The notes: a model not told the origin generated them from the letters alone. Positions 1-5,401 are shown, counted from the first letter of the stretch. The stretch is 5,401 bases of DNA from Pseudomonadota bacterium (GCA_029777935.1 JAKORH010000294.1:1-5401); one strand, 5' to 3'. Translations and numbers: made by a program.

Positions 1-854
1 CCGCGCTCGCGGTCATGCGCTGCGGGGCGGTGCCGGTGCTCGCGGACGTCTGCCACCGCACCTGGATGCTGACGCCGGCCATCGCGCGCGAAGCGCTCGC
101 GCGCGAGCGGATCGACCTCGTCATGCCGGTGGCGGCATTCGGCCTGTCGCTGCCAGCCGACGCGTGGGATACATTCATCGCCGAGACGGGCGTGCCGGTC
201 CTGGCCGACGCCGCGGGCGCGCTGGGCGTCCAGGCGCCGGGCCGAAGCATGCATTGGGCGTTCAGTCTGCACGCCACCAAGCCGATGGGGATCGGCGAGG
301 GCGGCCTGTTCGTGAGCTTCGATCACGCGCTGGTCAAGCGGATTCGGCGGCTGGCGAACTTCGGCTTCGAGAAATCGGTCATCCAGTCCGGCGGAGGAAC
401 GAATGCGAAGCTGAGCGAGTACGCCGCCGCGGTCGGACTCGCGCAGCTGCGGCGCTGGAGCGATGTGCAGGAACGCCGGCGCGCAATGCACCGGGAATAT
501 CTGCGCCTTCTCGCCGACGTCCCCGGTGTGCGGTTGCAGGCGGGTGCGGAGGTGCCGCCCGCCACGCTCTGCGTGCAGGTGCCGGTCGACGCGGGCGCCG
601 TCGCGGCACTTCTTGCGGAAGAAGGTATCGAGACGCGTCGCTGGTATCTTCCGCCCCTGCATGAACAGCCGGCGTTCGAGGGAATGTCGCGAATCGGTGC
701 CGATGGCGGCAGTGTGCTGGCGACGACCGAGGCACTCGCCACGACGTTGCTAGGGCTGCCGTTTCACACCCGGTTGTCGCCTGACGACCTCGGGCGGGTC
801 GTCGAGGCTTTGAGAGCGGCGCTTGTTTGCGCCGGCAAAGGGCGGCTCGGTTGA
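1..854 (+). CDS. DegT/DnrJ/EryC1/StrS-family PLP-dependent aminotransferase, 5' end missing
   Basis: The reading frame is open from the first bases (codons begin at base 3, reading A-L-A-V before Met at 15), so the ATG at 15 is internal. The N-terminal ~80-90 residues, including the usual Gly/Ser-Gly-Thr cofactor loop, lie outside the window. Counting from the Met at 15, residues 1-11 (MRCGAVPVLADV-like) match the family's 'GA-P-V-DV' strand. Asp65 in LADAAGALG is the expected ligand of the PLP pyridine nitrogen. Lys89 in SLHATKPMGIGEGG (codon 279-281) is the expected Schiff-base lysine. GTNAKLSEYAAAVGLAQL (~residues 128-145) and a C-terminal RRWYLPPLHEQ plus LPFHTRLSPDDL also fit. Family members transfer an amino group from glutamate to keto-sugars (for example nucleotide 4-keto-6-deoxyhexoses) in the cytoplasm. 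The sugar substrate cannot be read from sequence. All visible catalytic residues are intact, so it looks functional; stop TGA is at 852-854. Confidence 0.9.
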   Translation, partial: ALAVMRCGAVPVLADVCHRTWMLTPAIAREALARERIDLVMPVAAFGLSLPADAWDTFIAETGVPVLADAAGALGVQAPGRSMHWAFSLHATKPMGIGEGGLFVSFDHALVKRIRRLANFGFEKSVIQSGGGTNAKLSEYAAAVGLAQLRRWSDVQERRRAMHREYLRLLADVPGVRLQAGAEVPPATLCVQVPVDAGAVAALLAEEGIETRRWYLPPLHEQPAFEGMSRIGADGGSVLATTEALATTLLGLPFHTRLSPDDLGRVVEALRAALVCAGKGRLG

Positions 855-1065
855 TGAATCGGATGGCGGCGGCTGGTTGCTGGCGGGAATTGACTGCCAC
901 CAAGTGGCGGCGGCAGCGCTGCAGGGGCCTGCCCTCCGGCCGCAGCGTGGGCGCAACCCACAGACCTCGCTGCGCATCGACCGCGTTGCATGCAAGAATG
1001 CGATGTTTCGATCGGCACGCCGATGTCTTCGTCGTGCGTCCTCGCGCAGCTCCCCCGTCGTTGCC
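855..1065. other. Intergenic gap with clustered short inverted repeats, no convincing gene
   Basis: No frame here gives a credible protein. An ATG at 854-856 overlaps the aminotransferase stop (TGATG) and opens a 94-codon frame, but the product is Arg/Cys/Trp-rich, matches nothing I recognise and runs into the next gene's signal peptide. Several perfect or near-perfect inverted repeats are packed together: 894-910 (CTGCCAC/GTGGCGG around CAA, one T-G wobble), 913-922 (GCAGCGCTGC), 923-935 (AGGG/CCCT), 947-961 (GTGGG/CCCAC around CGCAA), 986-995 (TTGCATGCAA) and 1011-1024 (ATCGGC/GCCGAT around AC). None is followed by a T-run, so a classical intrinsic terminator is not evident. TTGACT at 890-895 resembles a -35 box but has no matching -10. 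Confidence 0.6.
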
Positions 1066-2076
1066 ATGTCCCGGATACGAAAGCCCCTGCCTTGTCTTGC
1101 CGGTTTGCGGCACGCGGGCATCGCGATGGCGATGCTGATTGCCGCCGTGGCCGGCGCTGCGGCCCAGACGCGCCCCTGGCCGCAGCAGCCTATCCGCATC
1201 GTGGCCGGTCAACAGGCTGGCAGCGCGACCGACAACGTGTCACGCCTGCTGGCTCACGCCCTGTCGAATGAACTGGGCGTCGCGGTTGCCGTGGAGAACC
1301 GCCCGGGCGCAGGGGGCCGGATCGGCGCCGAAGCCGTGGCGCGCGCAACGCCGGACGGCTACACACTGCTAGTCGCCGGCGCCAGCAATCTGGTCGTCGC
1401 GGCAGTCATGGAGCCGGACCTGCGCTATGACCCGATAAAGGATTTCGTGCCGATCGGCCGACTCGCGCAGGTGCAGTATGGATTTGCGGTCAACGCGGGA
1501 GTGCCCGCCCGAACGATGGGTGAACTGGCGGAGCTCGCCCGCGCCCGTCCAGGAGTTCTCACCTACGTGTCGCTGGGTGCCGCGACGACGACAGGCCTCG
1601 GCATGGCAAGCTTCCTTCGCGAGGCTTCGGTCGACATGCTCGCTGTCGAATACCGCGGCATCAGTTCCGCAGTTCCGGATGTGCTGGCCGGTCGCGTCGA
1701 CGTCCTCTTCAACGAAATCGCGGTGCTCGCCGAACAGGCGCAGGCGGGCAGACTGCGCATCCTGGCGATCGCGAGCCCGCATCGTGCGGCGAGGGTGCCG
1801 GAAGTCCCGACGACTGCCGAACAGGGCTTCCCCAGGTCCGTCGTCAGCGCCTGGTACGGAGTGCTGGCGCCGGCCGGCACTCCGCCGCAGGCATTGAAGC
1901 GCCTCGAGGATGCCTACCAGACCATCGTGCGCTTGCCGGCACTGCGCAGCCGGATCGAGGCGCTCGGTTACGTGCCGGTCATCGATGCGCCGGGGCAGTT
2001 CGCCACGACGGTCCGTGACGAGATTGCGGCCATGCGCGCGACGATGGGAACCTACGGCAAGGCCCAGGCGCGCTGA
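1066..2076 (+). CDS. Bug/TctC-family periplasmic tripartite tricarboxylate transporter substrate-binding protein
   Basis: This 336-residue product matches the usual ~320-330 residues of Bug proteins, which capture small carboxylated or other metabolites in the periplasm, either for a TctAB permease or as sensors. The start at 1066 gives a good Sec signal peptide: basic n-region MSRIRK, hydrophobic core ending AAVAGAAA, with cleavage probably near residues 33-34 before QTRPWP. Family hallmarks follow in order: QPIRIV (41-46), GSATDNVSRLLA (52-63), VENRPGAGGRIGAEAVARATPDGYTLL split across residues 77-102, YDPIKDFVPIGRL (121-133), VDVLFNEI (211-218), QAGRLRILAI (226-235) and APAGTPP (268-274). 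The usual second ligand loop is replaced by SLGAATTTGLGMASF (169-183). No Shine-Dalgarno is evident before 1066. The frame stays open upstream to a TTG at 823, and an ATG at 1003 is an alternative, but both would bury the signal peptide. No tctA/tctB permease genes are visible, so its transport partner and ligand are unknown. Confidence 0.9.
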   Translation: MSRIRKPLPCLAGLRHAGIAMAMLIAAVAGAAAQTRPWPQQPIRIVAGQQAGSATDNVSRLLAHALSNELGVAVAVENRPGAGGRIGAEAVARATPDGYTLLVAGASNLVVAAVMEPDLRYDPIKDFVPIGRLAQVQYGFAVNAGVPARTMGELAELARARPGVLTYVSLGAATTTGLGMASFLREASVDMLAVEYRGISSAVPDVLAGRVDVLFNEIAVLAEQAQAGRLRILAIASPHRAARVPEVPTTAEQGFPRSVVSAWYGVLAPAGTPPQALKRLEDAYQTIVRLPALRSRIEALGYVPVIDAPGQFATTVRDEIAAMRATMGTYGKAQAR

Positions 2077-2138
2077 ATGTCGCGGCGTCGATGGGCCACC
2101 GGTGCGGCGCGCGGCCGTCATCGGTATCACGCTTCCGG

Positions 2139-2168
2139 TTGACCGCCGCCGGCGGGCGCCGGGATACT
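2139..2168 (+). promoter_or_regulatory. Candidate sigma70-type promoter for the ATP-grasp gene
   Basis: TTGACC at 2139-2144 matches the -35 consensus at five of six bases. GATACT at 2163-2168 matches the -10 consensus at four of six, and the spacer is 18 bases. Transcription would begin near 2175, giving a ~90-base leader before the ATP-grasp start at 2265. In GC-rich DNA this is one of the few places with both elements at a suitable spacing, but it was found by eye and is not proven. Confidence 0.4.
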
Positions 2169-2191
2169 TATCGAAACCAGGGGAGTGGACC

Positions 2192-2245
2192 GTGCCTGCG
2201 TGCTCACGCCGGGCGCGGCATGACCATCGGTCCCGGCCTCCGTAA
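2192..2245 (+). other. Possible 17-codon leader ORF overlapping a hairpin
   Basis: A purine-rich AGGGGAG (2179-2185) lies six bases before GTG at 2192, followed by 17 codons and TAA at 2243-2245; read with initiator Met the peptide is MPACSRRARHDHRSRPP. It is rich in Arg (six) with two His. Its distal half overlaps an inverted repeat, GCCGGG at 2208-2213 with CCCGGC at 2232-2237. It ends 19 bases before the ATP-grasp ATG. The layout resembles a translated leader upstream of a regulated gene, but there is no T-run for transcriptional attenuation. A short chance ORF with a chance SD is a fair alternative. Confidence 0.2.
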
Positions 2246-2252
2246 CCGTGTC

Positions 2253-2257
2253 GAGGG
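2253..2257 (+). promoter_or_regulatory. Ribosome binding site deciding the ATP-grasp start
   Basis: GAGGG sits seven bases before the ATG at 2265. Upstream in-frame ATGs at 2091 and 2220 lack such a site and would add an unconserved Arg/Gly-rich stretch, so 2265 is preferred. Confidence 0.7.
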
Positions 2258-2264
2258 CGTCCAG

Positions 2265-3365
2265 ATGAAGTGCTTGTTGTTTCTCTCGGGTGGCAGCCAG
2301 GTTGCGCAGTTCGTGCTCACGGCGCTGCGTGGACGATGCGGGCCGCTGCGCATGATCGCGACGTCCAGCATCAGTGACGATCCTGGTCTGTGGGAGTACG
2401 AGAAGGTGTTCCTGGTGCCGCCCACGGCCAAGGAGCCGGCCGAGTTCAAGGAGCGCGTGTACAGGATCATCTGCGACGAGAAGGTGGACCTCGTGATCCC
2501 GTGCCGCGACGACGACGTCGCCGTGCTGGGCGAGCTCGCCGAGGCTCATCCCGAGGTGTGGCCCAAGGCACTGTGCGGACCTTCGAAGGTCGGGCGCGCG
2601 ATGGATGACAAGTGGAACACCTACCTGTTCTGCAGGGAGCACGACCTGCCATGTGCCGAGTCGATCATTGCCGGCGGTTCCGAGTCACCGCGGCAGTTCG
2701 CTGAGCATGCCGGCTTCCCACTGGTCGCCAAGCCGCGCGACGGATTCAGTTCGCGTGGAATCTTCCTGCTCGAGAACGTCGCGCAGCTCGAACGTGCGCT
2801 GGCGCGGCCGAACTACGTGGTGCAGGAATACCTGGGCGATCCCGAGACCTTTCGGTCGTTCAAGCATTCGATCGAAGTGGACGGCTTTCCGCTCTTCTAC
2901 ACGCTGCATGGCTTGAAGCATGAAATCCAGCTGATGTTTACCCCGGCCAGCGAGCATCTGGCGACGTTCGCCACCTACAACCGCCAGGCGTTTCGAGCTC
3001 GCCATGTGGAGCCCAACCGCGAAGCCGAGACCCTGGCGCTGGCGACACGCTGCGGGCAGGTGTTTTCCCGGCTCGGCTGGCGGGGACCGCTGAACGTCCA
3101 GTGCCAGCGCGATCGACACGGGCGCCTGAAGATTCACGAGTTCAACGGCCGCCTGTCTGCGCTCTCCGCCGAGCGCTGGATGCTCGGTTACGACGAGGTC
3201 GCCGCCGATATCGAGATGTTCACCGGTCTGAAGCTGGCGACGACACACTGGGCGACGCGCCCCGCGCGCAACGTCGTCGCGCAACTTTGCTCGCGCGGTG
3301 CCGACCCGGCGAACGTCGGCGCGCTGCAGGAGCAGGGCGTGTGGACTCGCGCTGCAAGTGGCTGA
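2265..3365 (+). CDS. CarB-like ATP-grasp domain ligase, substrate unknown
   Basis: The 366-residue cytoplasmic protein has ATP-grasp architecture. An N-terminal Rossmann-like pre-ATP-grasp domain (residues 1-~105) starts MKCLLFLSGGSQVAQFVL and contains VDLVIPCRDDDVAVL (74-88). The lid/ATP-binding subdomain begins at DDKWNTYLFCREHDLP (114-129), with Lys117 and with Lys156 in FPLVAKPRDGFSSRG (151-165), a nucleotide-binding lysine followed by the flexible Gly/Ser loop. YVVQEYL (184-190) supplies the hinge glutamate. GPLNVQC (274-280) and KIHEFNGRLSAL (289-300), with Glu292, Asn294 and Arg296, provide the metal-binding Glu/Asn and the phosphate-contacting Arg (CarB-type E-x-N-x-R). The family activates a carboxylate as an acyl-phosphate and joins it to an amine, thiol or similar group. 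Members near sugar aminotransferases often belong to polysaccharide or peptide-like metabolite loci, but the substrate here is not deducible. It is well short of full-length CarB (~1070 residues) and close to single-domain ATP-grasp enzymes. Confidence 0.85.
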   Translation: MKCLLFLSGGSQVAQFVLTALRGRCGPLRMIATSSISDDPGLWEYEKVFLVPPTAKEPAEFKERVYRIICDEKVDLVIPCRDDDVAVLGELAEAHPEVWPKALCGPSKVGRAMDDKWNTYLFCREHDLPCAESIIAGGSESPRQFAEHAGFPLVAKPRDGFSSRGIFLLENVAQLERALARPNYVVQEYLGDPETFRSFKHSIEVDGFPLFYTLHGLKHEIQLMFTPASEHLATFATYNRQAFRARHVEPNREAETLALATRCGQVFSRLGWRGPLNVQCQRDRHGRLKIHEFNGRLSALSAERWMLGYDEVAADIEMFTGLKLATTHWATRPARNVVAQLCSRGADPANVGALQEQGVWTRAASG

Positions 3366-3524
3366 TAGCGCAGTCCGGAATTCAGTTGATTCGGCCGGTC
3401 CGGGGTGCGAGCAATCGCGGTCGTCCGTTCGCGGTCATGCTCGGCTCCGCTGCCGAGTCCGGGCGACCTGTCGGCGACCGTGCTTTGCCGCCGCAGCGCG
3501 ATTTGCACCGGCGCGCGAACGTGC
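3366..3524. other. Convergent intergenic gap
   Basis: These 159 bases separate two genes that point toward each other. No credible ORF or RNA gene is seen. The octamer TCGCGGTC occurs twice, at 3415-3422 and 3429-3436, and one clear hairpin is described separately at 3440-3457. Confidence 0.6.
3440..3457. terminator. Possible bidirectional terminator hairpin between convergent genes
   Basis: CTCGGC (3440-3445) and GCCGAG (3452-3457) form a perfect six-base-pair stem around a six-base loop, extendable by one G-T wobble. Its position between convergent stop codons (3365 and 3525) suits a shared terminator. It lacks a T-run on either side, so it would not be a textbook intrinsic terminator. Confidence 0.3.
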
Positions 3525-4418
3525 TCAGGGCCGTTGTGCTTCGAGAGCGGAGCCGACGGTGGGCCAGCGTAGATGGATGCGAAGCTCGCGCTTCATGCGG
3601 TCGTTCGTCAACCGCCGCGATTCGCTCATGAACGAAAACATCGCCGGCGGCACCGCGCGCTGCAACTCCGCGCGCCGCAGCCGCGGCGGGCGCGGCAGGC
3701 CGCAGCGGTCGGCGACGAGATCGAAGTACTCGCCCATCTTCAGTCGCGAATCGTCGACTGCGTTGTAGACACGCGCCTTGCGTCCACGATCGAGGGCCGC
3801 GATTGCGATGCGCGCGAGGTCGTCGGCGTGGATGTGGCTCGTGTACATGTCGTCGTCGGGCGCGAGCGCCGGTGTTCCGGCGCGCAGGCGCTCGAGCGGC
3901 AGGCGATCTCGCGCGTAGATGCCCGGCGCGCGCAGCACGCTTGCGCCCGCGGCGCGCGCCGCGCGCTCCGCGTCGATGCGGCGGACCGCACGGTCGCTGA
4001 GCGGCGCGACCGGTGCCGTTTCGTCAATCCACGCGCCGGCGCGATCACCGTACACACCGGTGGTGCTGATGTACACGAGGCGCTGCACCGACCGCAGCGC
4101 GGCGAGCAGATGCAGCGTGCGCGGATCGCGGGTGCCGCGGTCTGGCGGCGGCGCGAGGTGAATCACGCGCGCGCCGAACGGTGCGATGCGCGCCAGCGAG
4201 CCGCGGTGGTCGAGATCACCGACGATCGGAAGCGCACCGGCGGCGCGCAGCGCCAAGCGCCGCGCGGGCGAGGACGTGAGCGCGACGATGCGATAACGCT
4301 GATACAGTCGTGCGACAATCCGCAGGCCAACGTCGCCGCAGCCGACGATCAGCAGGCGCGGCGCCCCGAAACGACAGCGCCCGCGCGACCGACGTTCCGC
4401 GGGCGCTCGTTCTTCCAT
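3525..4418 (-). CDS. YeeZ-like atypical SDR / NAD-dependent epimerase-dehydratase family protein
   Basis: The 297-residue product has an N-terminal Rossmann fold: RLLIVGCGDVGLRIV (21-35) carries the dinucleotide-binding GxGxxG, and GDLD (67-70) follows. RLVYISTTGVYGDRAG (113-128) and WIDETAPVAP (130-139) match extended-SDR strand 5 and the following loop. VLRAPGIYARDR (161-172) and SHIHADDLARI (194-204) match the substrate-side motifs, and MSESRRLTNDRMKREL (264-279) matches the C-terminal tail of YeeZ-like proteins. The usual catalytic YxxxK is absent: the expected site reads DRAVRRIDAE (142-151). It is therefore an atypical SDR whose reaction, probably NAD(P)-linked, is unknown. Start: ATG at 4418 is chosen; a TTG one codon upstream (4421) is possible. 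Neither has an obvious Shine-Dalgarno. The Arg-rich first ~18 residues precede the usual family start, but no in-frame ATG, GTG or TTG lies closer to the fold. Confidence 0.85.
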   Translation of the reverse strand: MEERAPAERRSRGRCRFGAPRLLIVGCGDVGLRIVARLYQRYRIVALTSSPARRLALRAAGALPIVGDLDHRGSLARIAPFGARVIHLAPPPDRGTRDPRTLHLLAALRSVQRLVYISTTGVYGDRAGAWIDETAPVAPLSDRAVRRIDAERAARAAGASVLRAPGIYARDRLPLERLRAGTPALAPDDDMYTSHIHADDLARIAIAALDRGRKARVYNAVDDSRLKMGEYFDLVADRCGLPRPPRLRRAELQRAVPPAMFSFMSESRRLTNDRMKRELRIHLRWPTVGSALEAQRP

Positions 4419-4429
4419 CAAGCGATTCT
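4419..4429. promoter_or_regulatory. 11-base divergent junction between two start codons
   Basis: Only 11 bases separate the minus-strand ATG (4416-4418) from the plus-strand ATG (4430-4432). This is too short for a promoter in either direction, so each gene's promoter and ribosome-binding region must lie inside the other's 5' coding sequence, or a start is misplaced. No clear Shine-Dalgarno is seen for either gene. Confidence 0.5.
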
Positions 4430-5401
4430 ATGAGTTACAAGGTCACAGTCCGGCCGTCCGGCCGCGAGTTCACCGTCGACGACGGCGAGACGATCCTCGC
4501 CGCGGCGCTGAGAAGCGGCGTCGGCCTGCCATACGGCTGCCACAGCGGAGCTTGCGGCACCTGCAAGGCGCAGGGCGTGGAAGGCGAATGGGAACAGGGC
4601 ACGCATTCCTCGTCGGCGTTGTCGGCCGGTGAACAGGCCGCGCGCAAACTGCTCGTGTGCTGCAGCCGGCCGCGGACCGACGTCGTGATCGAGGCGCGCA
4701 TCCTGACCGGATTCGGCGACATCCCGATCCGCAAGATGCCGTGCCGGATCGTCGGCATCGAGCGCGCCGCGCCGGACGTGGCGATCGTGTCGCTGCAGCT
4801 TCCCGCCAATGAGCGCCTGCAGTATCGCGCCGGGCAGTATCTGGACTTCATCCTGAAGGACGGCAGCCGCCGCAGCTACTCGATCGCGACCGCGCCGCAC
4901 GCGGACGAGAAGCTCGCGCTGCACATCCGCCACATGCCGGGCGGCGCGTTCACCGACGCGCTGTTCGGTGTGAAGCAGCCGCCGGTAAGGGAGCGCGACA
5001 TCCTGCGCATCGAAGCGCCGCTCGGCACGTTCTTCCTGCGCGAGGACAACGCGCGGCCGATCGTGCTGCTCGCCAGCGGCACAGGCTTCGCGCCGATCAA
5101 GGCGATCGCCGAGCACATCTTCCATAAGCGGCTGAACCGCGACGAGCCGGATCGTCCGGCGCGTCCCGTCGTGTTCTACTGGGGCTGCCGCACGCGGCGT
5201 GACCTGTATCTGCCCGCGGCTCCCGAGAAATGGGCGCGCGACCAGCCCAACTTCAGATACGTGCCGGTGCTGTCGGACGCCAGCTCCGAGGATGCGTGGA
5301 CCGGCCGCACCGGATTCGTCCATCGCGCGGTGATGGAGGACCTGCCCGACCTTTCCGCGTTTCAGGTCTATGCATGCGGCGCGCCGGTGATGGTCGACGC
5401 C
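4430..5401 (+). CDS. [2Fe-2S] ferredoxin-FAD-NAD(P)H reductase, CDP-6-deoxy-delta-3,4-glucoseen reductase-like, 3' end missing
   Basis: The frame runs open from ATG 4430 to the window end (324 codons, no stop), so it is a partial gene missing only its C-terminus; homologues are about 340 residues. Residues 1-~90 are a plant-type ferredoxin domain with Cys37, Cys42 and Cys45 (PYGCHSGACGTCK) and Cys77 (LLVCC), the [2Fe-2S] ligands. Residues ~103-205 are an FAD-binding domain with AGQYLDF (134-140) and RRSYSIATAP (147-156). Residues ~208 onward are an NAD(P)H domain with IVLLASGTGFAPIKAI (211-226), FYWGCR (249-254) and the terminal YACGAPVM (314-321) that normally contacts flavin and nicotinamide. 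It passes electrons from NAD(P)H through FAD to the cluster and on to a partner. The name comes from ascarylose synthesis, but no CDP-ascarylose genes adjoin it, so the true partner is unknown. MSYKVTV is a typical start for this family, which supports 4430. Confidence 0.9.
   Translation, partial: MSYKVTVRPSGREFTVDDGETILAAALRSGVGLPYGCHSGACGTCKAQGVEGEWEQGTHSSSALSAGEQAARKLLVCCSRPRTDVVIEARILTGFGDIPIRKMPCRIVGIERAAPDVAIVSLQLPANERLQYRAGQYLDFILKDGSRRSYSIATAPHADEKLALHIRHMPGGAFTDALFGVKQPPVRERDILRIEAPLGTFFLREDNARPIVLLASGTGFAPIKAIAEHIFHKRLNRDEPDRPARPVVFYWGCRTRRDLYLPAAPEKWARDQPNFRYVPVLSDASSEDAWTGRTGFVHRAVMEDLPDLSAFQVYACGAPVMVDA

Noticed and set aside
15..17. ATG at 15 as the aminotransferase start
   Set aside because: The frame is open upstream, and the residues before it continue the family alignment in the middle of the large domain.
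890..895. TTGACT as a promoter -35 for the binding-protein gene
   Set aside because: No acceptable -10 element at 16-18 bases downstream.
823..1065. N-terminal extension of the Bug protein from the TTG at 823 or ATG at 1003
   Set aside because: It would place the Sec signal peptide internally, and the extra residues resemble translated non-coding sequence.
854..1138. 94-codon plus-strand frame whose ATG overlaps the aminotransferase stop (TGATG)
   Set aside because: The overlap looks like translational coupling, but the product is Arg/Cys/Trp-rich without a recognisable fold, has no Shine-Dalgarno and overlaps the binding protein's signal peptide.
379..1212. 277-codon minus-strand open frame across the aminotransferase end and the following gap
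   Set aside because: Antisense to two well-supported genes; composition is low-complexity Arg/Ala/Pro as expected of GC-rich shadow frames.
1369..2130. 253-codon minus-strand open frame
   Set aside because: Lies antisense to the Bug-family gene, whose motifs are unambiguous; no protein-family signal.
2685..3284. 199-codon minus-strand open frame
   Set aside because: Antisense to the ATP-grasp core motifs; no recognisable domain.
3415..3436. Two copies of TCGCGGTC as a repeat array
   Set aside because: Only two short copies of a GC-rich octamer; insufficient for a CRISPR, iteron or other repeat call.
3573..4433. 286-codon plus-strand open frame
   Set aside because: Antisense to the SDR gene, with Arg/Ala-rich repetitive composition; the minus-strand frame has clear Rossmann motifs.
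4418..5323. 301-codon minus-strand open frame
   Set aside because: Antisense to the ferredoxin-FAD-NAD(P)H reductase, whose cysteine and flavin motifs are intact in the plus frame.

Overview
The DNA is strongly GC-rich, with G/C dominating third codon positions, so long spurious open frames lie antisense to almost every real gene. The gene content suggests a betaproteobacterium, probably Burkholderiales or a relative. It has a periplasmic solute-binding protein of the Bug/TctC type, a family greatly expanded in that group. It also has a ferredoxin-flavin reductase of the kind usually annotated 'CDP-6-deoxy-delta-3,4-glucoseen reductase', common as a stand-alone gene in betaproteobacteria. This assignment rests on family knowledge; no rRNA or tRNA is present to confirm it.

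Layout. Bases 1-854 (+) hold the C-terminal three quarters of a DegT/DnrJ/EryC1/StrS-type PLP aminotransferase whose start lies before the window. A 211-base gap (855-1065) follows, with no convincing gene but several short inverted repeats. Bases 1066-2076 (+) encode a secreted Bug-family binding protein. A 188-base gap follows, with a candidate sigma70-like promoter, a possible 17-codon leader ORF and a hairpin. It leads into a CarB-like ATP-grasp ligase at 2265-3365 (+), which has a good ribosome binding site. A 159-base convergent gap separates this from a YeeZ-like atypical SDR on the minus strand (3525-4418). Eleven bases beyond the SDR start, in the opposite direction, begins a [2Fe-2S]/FAD/NAD(P)H reductase (4430 to the window end, incomplete).

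How the genes may relate. The aminotransferase and the ATP-grasp ligase are families often found in surface-polysaccharide or small specialised-metabolite loci. The three plus-strand genes at the left are co-oriented but separated by about 200 bases each, so a single tight operon is not evident. The solute-binding protein between them looks like an orphan, with no TctA/TctB membrane genes visible. The right-hand SDR/reductase pair is a head-to-head arrangement of two redox proteins and looks like a separate, more housekeeping-like unit.

No CRISPR array, insertion sequence, tRNA, rRNA or phage gene was seen. There is no clear evidence of a wholly new system. The least explained items are the ATP-grasp ligase with its structured leader, the inverted-repeat-rich gap at 894-1024, and the very tight divergent junction at 4419-4429.
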